A DNA stretch of 64,000 nucleotides from Marinilabiliaceae bacterium (GTDB lineage Bacteria > Bacteroidota > Bacteroidia > Bacteroidales > Marinilabiliaceae), in contig JAEINY010000006.1 of NCBI GenBank assembly GCA_016342595.1, positions 1-64,000 on the forward strand, in the 5' to 3' direction. The notes beneath the pieces are model-generated. The model saw nothing but the letters and a program-made list of their open reading frames with translations, made no database searches and was not told where the DNA came from. Of the stretch, positions 57,014 to 64,000 are shown piece by piece. Positions within the stretch are counted from its first letter, which is position 1, and every line of letters starts with the position of its first letter. A program made the position numbers and the translations under genes.

Positions 57014-58945
57014 TTATTCGTATGATTCAATTAGTTTGATTACTCGCAAAACACCGGCCACATTCCAGGCCATTGAGACAGCTCCTTTTCCGGAGTGGGG
57101 TGGGTTTCCATTATAACACTCAGAAATAGATCCAAGGCAGTTTTCACTCATCTCTTTTTCAAAACCTTCCAGCAGACGTTTGATAAAATTTACGCCACTT
57201 TGTTTGTGCAGTTCTAAATACGCATCGGCAAAAAAAGCGATGAGCCATGGGTAGGCTGTACCCTGGTGCAATGCTAAGCCTTGCTGGGCAATCGATCCTT
57301 CCACCACTCCGCGATATTTCACATCTTGTGGGGAGAGACTGCGTAGTCCGAGAGGTGTGAGCAACTCTTTTTTAACAACCTCAACCACTGCATTTTTCTG
57401 CTCGATGGTAAGCGGTGAGAAATCCAATGCAACGGTAATAATCTGATTCGGTCGGATGGCAACATCTGGTTGATCCTTATCAACTACATCCGCCAAATAC
57501 CCCTCTTTCTCCATCCAAAACGCCTTAACAAATGCGCCCCCAATTCTATCAATCATGGGCAACCACTCTTTGACGAACAGATCATCCTTAGCTTCACGAG
57601 CCAGGTATACTGCATAACAAATGGCGTTATACCATAACGCATTCACTTCTACCGGCATTCCATACCGAGGCGTGACCGGCTCGTCTTCCACCATGGCATT
57701 CATCCAGGTTAAGGGCACATCTTTTTGCCGGGCATAAATCAATCCTTCAGGTGTCAAACACATCTGATCCGAATGATTATCCTTATAAAAACGCAATATT
57801 TTTTTTAAGACGGTTCCATAATTTTCCCAAATATTGTTATTACCACAATATTCGAAACATTTAGACAGTGTCCAAAATAACCATAGTGGTGCATCCAGTG
57901 AATGAATAAAGCCAAGCTCTACCTGATTTTCTTTGAGGTACTCCTTTTCAATTTGTTTAACAGCTGAATTCAGAATCTTAATAAACACCTCCTTCTGGTC
58001 CTGATAAACTGTTAATCCCGGCAAGGCCACCAGGGTATCCCGTAAGCGCGGACCATACCAATGATAGCCGGCCATGAGCAACAATGTATTTCCATCCTGA
58101 ATAATAAATTGCTGCGCTGCATTGAGCAAATTATTCTGCAAACTATTTCGTGGAATACGTTTCTTCGCCTCACGTGTAAACCTTGCTTTTAATCCATTAG
58201 GCTTGGCAGGAAGGGTGCCCGCTGCAAAGACAATACTTTCACCTTTTTCAATGGGCACTTCAAAATAGCCGGGAATGTATAAATCTTCCACAAAATCATA
58301 TCCCCGCTTTTGTTCTTTAATGTATTCTATTCCACAATTCCAATCAGGCACACCAATAAAATCTGATTCTTTATTTGTCTGCATATGCAGATATGGCAGA
58401 TCATCATATAGTTTAATCCGAATACCATTGGGCTGATTATCATACTTTGTGTTGGCCTCAAGGTTTTGATAGGTCAATGCATGTACATTACGAAATGCCA
58501 AATAAGGTTTTAACCGCAATACAGTAGGAGAATGTGCTTCCTGCAAGGTGTATCGCAAGAGGACCTGACTCTCCTTTTCAACCAATACGATTTCCTGCTT
58601 TAACACCACGCCTCCTACCCGATAGATCAATTGAGGAATGGGATCGAAATCACGAATGTATTTATGGCCTTTGGGTTCATAGTGGTTCCCTGCAAATTTA
58701 CGAATGCCTAAATTAAACTCCTTATCGTGCTGAATAACTGATACATCCAACGACGACAAAAGAACATGCCGCTGATGCTCAAACTTTTTAAGAGGGGTAA
58801 CTAATAAACCATGGTACTTACGGGTATTACAACCCACAATAGAACTACTTGAATAAGAACCGGCACGGTTGGTTCTTAAAACTTCTTTAAATAGTGAATA
58901 CTCTAAATTAATCAGACGTGTTTTGTCCAGGTGTTCAAAGCTCAT
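57014..58945 (-). CDS. Glycogen debranching enzyme (amylo-alpha-1,6-glucosidase, GH133-type)
   Basis: The 643-residue protein has the bacterial GDE N-terminal domain (about 15-240, NRAGSYSSSSIVGCNTRKYH) and the (alpha/alpha)6 catalytic domain. The latter shows AGYHWYGPRLRDTLVALPG, DAPLWLFWTLSKCFEY, EVNALWYNAICYA and the closing GTAYPWLIAFFADAY. It hydrolyses the alpha-1,6 branch stubs left by phosphorylase. It is the first gene of the operon; an unusual hairpin-rich leader lies upstream. Confidence 0.92.
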   Translation of the reverse strand: MSFEHLDKTRLINLEYSLFKEVLRTNRAGSYSSSSIVGCNTRKYHGLLVTPLKKFEHQRHVLLSSLDVSVIQHDKEFNLGIRKFAGNHYEPKGHKYIRDFDPIPQLIYRVGGVVLKQEIVLVEKESQVLLRYTLQEAHSPTVLRLKPYLAFRNVHALTYQNLEANTKYDNQPNGIRIKLYDDLPYLHMQTNKESDFIGVPDWNCGIEYIKEQKRGYDFVEDLYIPGYFEVPIEKGESIVFAAGTLPAKPNGLKARFTREAKKRIPRNSLQNNLLNAAQQFIIQDGNTLLLMAGYHWYGPRLRDTLVALPGLTVYQDQKEVFIKILNSAVKQIEKEYLKENQVELGFIHSLDAPLWLFWTLSKCFEYCGNNNIWENYGTVLKKILRFYKDNHSDQMCLTPEGLIYARQKDVPLTWMNAMVEDEPVTPRYGMPVEVNALWYNAICYAVYLAREAKDDLFVKEWLPMIDRIGGAFVKAFWMEKEGYLADVVDKDQPDVAIRPNQIITVALDFSPLTIEQKNAVVEVVKKELLTPLGLRSLSPQDVKYRGVVEGSIAQQGLALHQGTAYPWLIAFFADAYLELHKQSGVNFIKRLLEGFEKEMSENCLGSISECYNGNPPHSGKGAVSMAWNVAGVLRVIKLIESYE

Positions 58946-58981
58946 AAACTAAAGAATTAGGTACAATAAGTTATTACCCTA

Positions 58982-59064
58982 TTGGGGTAAACCGGTTAAA
59001 ATACTTGTTGATTTGGGGTAACATCTGTCCGGGTAGGATGGCCCGGAACTACTTTTAATGTTAC
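58982..59064 (-). promoter_or_regulatory. Hairpin- and repeat-rich leader of the alpha-glucan operon
   Basis: TTGGGGTAA occurs twice in the same direction (58982-58990 and 59013-59021, 31 bp apart). TTACCC just before the first copy makes a hairpin with it. A nested hairpin follows, with outer arms GTAACAT/ATGTTAC (59018-59024, 59058-59064) and inner arms CCGGG/CCCGG (59029-59033, 59042-59046). The spacing near three helical turns would suit a repressor or activator; the factor is unknown. Confidence 0.45.
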
Positions 59065-59145
59065 ATCTAAGATATAAAAATTTTTAATATAAAAAAGCTT
59101 TTTAACTCTATTTTAATAGATTAAAACGTTTTTTTGATATTAGAT

Positions 59146-60132
59146 TCACACGAGCAATGCTTCCAAATCCGCTTTATCTTCGTTAAGATTTATGGCTGGA
59201 TATTTTTTCATCAACTGCTCAATTTTGTCGAGGTTCTTCAATAAGAATTTTTGATGGGCCAAAGAAGCAGGATTAAAGGGCCGATGATTTTTGGCTTTGA
59301 TGATGGCATCAAAATCTTTCAAATAACGACGGGCCTCATCATTCATCCAGGCTGCGATGAATTTCTCACGGATATACTCAATCGCCAAACTCCCCGGATG
59401 TAACATATCTACATCATAAAAGCGGTAATCGCGTAAATCATCCAATAATAATTCATATGCCGGAAAATAGTCTACGCCATCAAAAAGCTCTGATATCTTT
59501 TCGGTGGCCAGGAGCAATACAGCTTTACTAATCTGATTCCCATGTGCACCATCTTTCCAATGGCGTACAGGGCTGATGGTAAAGATCACCTGCAGGCCAG
59601 GGTTAAACACCCGCAGTTTGACCAAAAGGTCTTTATAGCGCTCTATGAGTTCTTCGGGATTCGTCAGGAAACGATTAAAATGACGGCTTGGATATTTATG
59701 ACAATTGGCTACAATCTGCTGATTTTCGATCCATTCATAAACCCAGGCAGTACCCAATGTGATAAACAAGTAATCCGTCTGTTCCAGAAATTCGCGTCCC
59801 TTTTTCAAATCCGCATTCATCTTTAACAAACACTCGTCAGCGTTCACATGACTAAACCGACTGTGGTGATAAAAACTGTGCCACAAATCATTATGAAAAT
59901 GCAGATCTGCTTTAGTAAACTCCCGATTATCCATCATCAATTCCAAGGCTTGACCTAGAGACAATGGATTGTATAACACTCCGAACGGATTAATCAGACA
60001 ATTGAAACGAGAAGCTTTAAAGAAGGAGCCGAGATTTTCGGCAAAACAGCTTCCTATAAACAAGAGCTTTGAATCATAGCCAATGGGTTTAGCAGCTTCA
60101 GCTATTTCTATCTCAGTTCGGAATGGACTCAT
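59146..60132 (-). CDS. GSCFA domain protein
   Basis: The 328-residue protein carries the family name motif in FIGSCFAENLG (about 26-36), INPFGVLYNP and, further on, TISPVRHWKDG. The fold is SGNH-hydrolase-like, with serine in GSCFAEN and histidine in the late DMLHPGSLA block. The substrate is unknown; an esterase acting on a glycan is a fair guess. It lies 200 bp upstream of the glucan operon on the same strand. Confidence 0.87.
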   Translation of the reverse strand: MSPFRTEIEIAEAAKPIGYDSKLLFIGSCFAENLGSFFKASRFNCLINPFGVLYNPLSLGQALELMMDNREFTKADLHFHNDLWHSFYHHSRFSHVNADECLLKMNADLKKGREFLEQTDYLFITLGTAWVYEWIENQQIVANCHKYPSRHFNRFLTNPEELIERYKDLLVKLRVFNPGLQVIFTISPVRHWKDGAHGNQISKAVLLLATEKISELFDGVDYFPAYELLLDDLRDYRFYDVDMLHPGSLAIEYIREKFIAAWMNDEARRYLKDFDAIIKAKNHRPFNPASLAHQKFLLKNLDKIEQLMKKYPAINLNEDKADLEALLV

Positions 60133-60484
60133 TTAGTGGTTAGTTAATCGTGTTTGGCACAATACTATTTGACTGTTTTTTATTTAGTCTTATAATTTCC
60201 CTATTCTTATTGGGAAACTGAAGTTATGAAAAAAGCAGCAAACAATTCATATAAAAACACACAAACCTGATGAATAATTTATTCGAACCATGAAGCTTTA
60301 AAGAATATAAAGCTGATAAAATACATTCAAGCCTTGTTAATACATAGATGTATGAGGCATCGACAGGAATCAGGAACCAGGTAATTAAGCCAGTTCAACT
60401 ACAACCTGAAAATCACCTATTAAAAAAACCGGATCTCCATAGTGAAGATCCGGCTTATCAATTAATGAAAGTTATTTTAGCAAT
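60133..60484. other. Intergenic region upstream of the GSCFA gene
   Basis: AT-rich spacer of 352 bp with the aspA terminator at its right end. I see no RNA gene, repeat or convincing promoter element. Confidence 0.6.
60422..60453 (-). terminator. Terminator of aspA
   Basis: A perfect 8-bp stem (CCGGATCT/AGATCCGG, 9-nt loop) is followed on the minus strand by seven T. Confidence 0.9.
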
Positions 60485-61885
60485 TTAGCTTCTCTTAGCT
60501 GGCCCAATCATATTTTCAGGCTTCAAGATCTCATCCAATTGCTCTTTGGATAAAATACCTTCTTCCAAAACAATTTCGTAGACTCCTTTACCGGTTTTAA
60601 GCGCTTCCTTGGCAATACGCGTACTGTTCTTATACCCAATGTGAGGATTTAATGCCGTTACAATACCAATGCTCTTTAATACCATATTTTCGCACTCCTC
60701 ACGATTGGCAGTAATCCCATCCACACATTTGAGACGTAATGTATCCATTCCGCGCATCAGGAACAAAATAGACTCCATGATACTATAAGCCAATACCGGC
60801 TCCATCACGTTTAACTGTAACTGTCCTGCTTCAGCAGCGAAAGTCACCGTTAAATCATTCCCAATCACCTTGTAACTGATCTGATTCATCACTTCCGGAA
60901 TCACTGGATTTACCTTCCCGGGCATAATGGAGGAACCGGGTTGCACTGGAGGTAAGTTAATCTCATTTAATCCGGCACGTGGACCTGAGGATAACAAACG
61001 CAAGTCATTACAGATTTTTGAAATCTTAACCGCCATACGTTTCAAGGCAGATGAATAGATTACATACGAACCTGTATCAGGTGTTGCTTCTACCAAATCA
61101 GTGGCCAATATAATCGGATAACTGGTCACATCACATAAATGCTTCACACAAGACTCCGAGTAACCAGCTACAGAATTGATCCCGGTACCAATGGCCGTCG
61201 CTCCCATATTTACTTCGTTGAACAGATTGGCATTTTGTGTCAAACGATCAATCTCTTCAGCCAGGTTACTGGCAAAAGCAGAAAATTCCTGGCCTAATGT
61301 CATCGGTACTGCATCCTGAAGCTGAGTGCGTCCCATTTTGATAACATCATGGAATTCATCACCTTTCTTACGAAATGATTCCACAAGCAACTTCACATGA
61401 TCTTTCAAAATATAATTCATGCGCATTAAAGCTAACTTAATAGCCGTGGGATACGCATCATTAGTAGACTGAGATAAGTTGATGTGATCATTGGGCGAAC
61501 AATATTCATATTGCCCCTTTTCGTAACCCAGAATCTCCAGTGCACGATTGGCAATCACCTCATTGGCATTCATATTTGTGGAGGTCCCTGCTCCCCCCTG
61601 AATCATATCAATGGGGAACTGATCATCAAATTTTCCATCCATCACTTCCTGACTAGCCTGCACAATCACTTTCATCATTTCATTGGATAATAAACCCATT
61701 TCATGATTTGCTTTTGCAGCCGCCAATTTTACGGCACCTAATCCCCAGATAAAATGACGATAAGTACTTAGTCGCGCCGTAGATATATTGAAATTTTCAA
61801 TCGCACGTTGTGTTTGAACACCATAATAGGCATCAGCTGGAATTTGCAATTCCCCAATTAAGTCGCTTTCAATACGTGTTGCCAT
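60485..61885 (-). CDS. aspA: Aspartate ammonia-lyase
   Basis: The 466-residue enzyme of the fumarase/aspartase superfamily releases ammonia from aspartate to give fumarate. GSSIMPGKVNPVIPEVMNQ has VIPE after the shared signature, as in aspartases; fumarases usually have TQCE. GGAGTSTNMNANEVIANRA and NDHINLSQSTNDAYPT are also conserved. The ATG at 61885 is used; the frame extends upstream only to a TTG. With ansA and the GDH genes in this window, a full route from asparagine to ammonia and C4/C5 acids is encoded. Confidence 0.92.
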   Translation of the reverse strand: MATRIESDLIGELQIPADAYYGVQTQRAIENFNISTARLSTYRHFIWGLGAVKLAAAKANHEMGLLSNEMMKVIVQASQEVMDGKFDDQFPIDMIQGGAGTSTNMNANEVIANRALEILGYEKGQYEYCSPNDHINLSQSTNDAYPTAIKLALMRMNYILKDHVKLLVESFRKKGDEFHDVIKMGRTQLQDAVPMTLGQEFSAFASNLAEEIDRLTQNANLFNEVNMGATAIGTGINSVAGYSESCVKHLCDVTSYPIILATDLVEATPDTGSYVIYSSALKRMAVKISKICNDLRLLSSGPRAGLNEINLPPVQPGSSIMPGKVNPVIPEVMNQISYKVIGNDLTVTFAAEAGQLQLNVMEPVLAYSIMESILFLMRGMDTLRLKCVDGITANREECENMVLKSIGIVTALNPHIGYKNSTRIAKEALKTGKGVYEIVLEEGILSKEQLDEILKPENMIGPAKRS

Positions 61886-62156
61886 TTGTGACAATTTTTA
61901 AGTGATACAAGCCGCAAAGTTGTTTACTTTTTTTAAAATACAAACATGTTCTGCAGCAGGTGAGCAAAGGGCTACACGTTAAATCCCAAGTACCCAAAGC
62001 CATTTAAGAAGAAACTCACTTTTGTGCTGATCGTTTCCTTTCAAAAAACACTTAAATGCATACAAAAGGGTTACAAATTATAAATTGAAAGTTAATTTGA
62101 AATAATTTCAGACTAGCATTCGTAATCCGTTGTAAAAGGGTTGATAAAAGCGATTA

Positions 62157-63116
62157 CTATTCGTTATTACCCTCCTTTTTTCCTGTGGTTGTCAAGAAAT
62201 CCAAATTTCGTTTTAAACCAGTATATTTAGCACGCTTCACAGCTGATTTACGAAATATTTCACGAAAGGCATCTTCATCCAATTGAAACCATTGATCAGG
62301 CAACAACTTCAACAAATCACCGTGAGGTTGAAAAGCTTCTTCCTGTGTTGGCCGGGCTTTTCGATTCCAGGGACATACTTCCTGACAGATATCACAGCCA
62401 AACACCCAATTATCCAATTTCCCCCTGAAAACCTCCGGAATATCTCCTTTGTGCTCAATGGTCAGATAAGATGTGCATTTATTGGCATCCAGTTGATAAG
62501 GCGCCATGAGTGCACCTGTCGGACACGCATCCAAACAAAGTCTACATCTGCCACAGGCTTCTTTCACCGGTTCACCGCCCGGTAATTCCAGATTAATGAT
62601 CAGCTCGCCGATGAATACGAAGGATCCCAGCTTTTTATGAATCAGGTTCGTATTTTTTCCAATCCAGCCCAATCCACTTTTTCGCGCCCAGGCGCGATCC
62701 AATACCGGTGCTGAATCGGTGAAAAACCTACCTCCCAATTCCGGACAGATCTCCTTCTTAATAAAATCGAATAATTTCTGAAGCTTCTCTTTAATAACAA
62801 AATGGTAATCTTTCCCGTAGGCATAGCGCGCTATTTTGGGTGCAGCAGAATCAGCTTGTCCAGATTCCGGATAATAATTCATCAATACCGACACGACTGT
62901 CTTGGCACCTTCGACCAATAGAGCAGGGTTAACCCTTTTATCGAAATGATTAGCCATATAGCCCATTCCAGCATGAAAACCCTGGTTTAACCAACTTTTC
63001 AGATACTCCTCATCGTCTTTAAGATGTTCTACAGAAGCAAAACCGATATCGGAAAAACCTAATCGAAGGGCCTCTTCGCGAATGCGACGTGCATATGTTT
63101 GTTTAATTAGATCCAT
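62157..63116 (-). CDS. queG: Epoxyqueuosine reductase
   Basis: The 319-residue cobalamin/Fe-S enzyme does the last step of queuosine synthesis in tRNA. It shows the conserved aspartate in FTDSAPVLDRAWARKSGLG (134), GKNTNLIH, and two 4Fe-4S cysteine sets, CGRCRLCLDACP (188-199) and CDICQEVCPWN (241-251). Length is normal without the HEAT-repeat tail of longer forms. Monocistronic. Confidence 0.94.
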   Translation of the reverse strand: MDLIKQTYARRIREEALRLGFSDIGFASVEHLKDDEEYLKSWLNQGFHAGMGYMANHFDKRVNPALLVEGAKTVVSVLMNYYPESGQADSAAPKIARYAYGKDYHFVIKEKLQKLFDFIKKEICPELGGRFFTDSAPVLDRAWARKSGLGWIGKNTNLIHKKLGSFVFIGELIINLELPGGEPVKEACGRCRLCLDACPTGALMAPYQLDANKCTSYLTIEHKGDIPEVFRGKLDNWVFGCDICQEVCPWNRKARPTQEEAFQPHGDLLKLLPDQWFQLDEDAFREIFRKSAVKRAKYTGLKRNLDFLTTTGKKEGNNE

Positions 63117-63231
63117 TTAATTCATCCCATGAATAGCCAGGAATTCTTTTATTCATAGGCTGAATAAAAGATGCTAAGTTTATTCATCCGTTGATCCGGG
63201 AAAATTGTTGTTAATCATCGGATGATAAAAA

Positions 63232-63256
63232 AAGGGCGACAATCAAATCGCCACCC
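63232..63256 (-). terminator. Terminator of the MIP18-type gene
   Basis: GGCGA and TCGCC (with flanking pairs) enclose an 8-nt loop and are followed on the minus strand by seven T. Confidence 0.7.
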
Positions 63257-63284
63257 CTGCACTATATAAAGATTCCCCGTTTCC

Positions 63285-63602
63285 TTAAAGTAATCCTAAT
63301 TCTAATAATGCTTCTTCCGAAAGCATATCTTTCGACCAGGGCGGATCGAAAGTCAGATTCAAATCCACACTTTTCACTCCTTCTAAAGCAGCTACTTTCT
63401 CACGTACCTCTTCAGGTAGCGCTTCAGCAACCGGGCAATTGGGCGATGTCAGTGTCATCACGATGCGGACTTTATTATCCTCTTCCACATTAATTTCATA
63501 GATCAATCCCAGATCATATACATTGACAGGTATCTCAGGGTCAAAAACTGTTTTAATGGCCTTGATGATCTCGCTCTCCAACTGTAAAAATTCGTTTCCC
63601 AT
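63285..63602 (-). CDS. MIP18/SufT-type Fe-S cluster assembly protein
   Basis: The 105-residue DUF59 protein has the family pattern TVFDPEIPVNVYDLGLIYEI, TLTSPNCPVAEALPEEV and LTFDPPWSKDM. The conserved cysteine lies in SPNCPVA. Such proteins help mature Fe-S clusters together with the Suf machinery. It is followed upstream by sufE on the same strand after 43 bp. Confidence 0.92.
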   Translation of the reverse strand: MGNEFLQLESEIIKAIKTVFDPEIPVNVYDLGLIYEINVEEDNKVRIVMTLTSPNCPVAEALPEEVREKVAALEGVKSVDLNLTFDPPWSKDMLSEEALLELGLL

Positions 63603-63645
63603 TCGTTAATGCTTTATCTATAAAACAAGATGACTGATACAAAGT

Positions 63646-64000
63646 TTATGCTTGCTTCGCTTTAAAAGCGAGGGCATACAACCGCATTTGTTTAATCATG
63701 GCCACCAAACCATTTGACCGTGTTGGTGACAAGTGTTCTTTCAATCCAATTTTTTCCACAAAATGGAGGTCATTATTCAAAATATCATCGGGTGTTTGAC
63801 CTGACATTGCTCTTAACAACAATCCTACAATCCCTTTCACAATAATGGCATCACTATCTGCTGCATATATAATTTTACCATCTTTCATCTCGGCATGAAA
63901 CCATACTTTTGATTGACAGCCTTCAATCAGGTTTTGATCCAGACGCCAATCATCCTTAAAAGGTTCCAGGTCATTTCCTATCTCAATCAAATAAGAGTAC
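63646..64000 (-). CDS. sufE: SufE sulfur-acceptor protein, N-terminus outside the window
   Basis: The visible 117 codons cover most of SufE, which takes sulfur from the cysteine desulfurase SufS. The persulfide cysteine is in LIEGCQSKVWFHAE. The codon at 63990 is TTG and the frame stays open to the window edge, reading Tyr-Ser-Tyr before LIEIGND; SufE proteins have such residues there. The gene therefore begins to the right of the window. Confidence 0.9.
   Translation of the reverse strand, partial: YSYLIEIGNDLEPFKDDWRLDQNLIEGCQSKVWFHAEMKDGKIIYAADSDAIIVKGIVGLLLRAMSGQTPDDILNNDLHFVEKIGLKEHLSPTRSNGLVAMIKQMRLYALAFKAKQA

Overview
The window is a 64 kb piece of a Bacteroidota chromosome, most likely from the order Bacteroidales or Marinilabiliales. 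This rests on gene content: the acpP-fabF-rnc run, an RprX/RprY-type two-component pair, a block of sigma-54 activator, LptE, TPR protein and SecG, a GSCFA protein, a DUF6261-type protein, a Bacteroidetes-type beta-barrel receptor with an N-terminal carboxypeptidase-regulatory-like domain, and several matches to the Bacteroidetes -7 promoter element TAnnTTTG. The species assignment is inference. The DNA is moderately AT-rich. Most genes are intact housekeeping genes; the accessory interest lies in a few intergenic stretches and in large fusion proteins.

Left part (1-22 kb). Three glutamate dehydrogenase (GDH) paralogues lie within 18 kb. Two carry the full active site: one with an NADP-type coenzyme loop at 10.5-11.8 kb and one with an NAD-type loop at 16.6-17.9 kb. 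The third (0.2-1.5 kb) has methionine in place of the catalytic lysine. Between the first two lie tandem genes for giant proteins (991 and 1412 residues). They combine two receiver-like domains with an isolated ATP-binding domain of the PEP synthase / pyruvate phosphate dikinase type, and lack the phosphohistidine and PEP-barrel domains. The larger one adds three repeated GAF-like sensor modules. A REP-associated transposase (RAYT) with ordered palindromes on both sides sits between the 991-residue gene and the altered GDH. Next come an ExbB/ExbD energy-transducing operon, tatD-ansA, and a long FAD/Fe-S D-2-hydroxyacid dehydrogenase.

Middle part (22-46 kb). This holds leuS, a YitT-type membrane protein, an M23 peptidase, purN, acpP-fabF-rnc, rprXY, lepA, a sugar epimerase, groES-groEL, secG/TPR/lptE/sigma-54 activator, kdsB and glgB. 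A tRNA-Arg(CCG) gene lies next to a fragment of its own 5' half that carries a perfect palindrome in the D-loop.

Right part (46-64 kb). An orphan outer-membrane receptor is followed by a five-gene alpha-glucan operon: debranching enzyme, GT4 glycosyltransferase, GH57 amylase, free CBM48 protein, and a GT3 glycogen synthase fused to a GT35 phosphorylase. GSCFA, aspartase, queG and two Suf-type Fe-S genes close the window; sufE runs off the right edge.

Two unexplained intergenic structures stand out. Downstream of glgB, nine GTGAT/GTGGT pentamers follow each other at exactly 22 bp with mostly variable sequence between them. Upstream of the NADP-type GDH, GCGAA pentamers recur every 20-21 bp and then reverse strand. 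Both are phased near two DNA helical turns and match no feature class I know.
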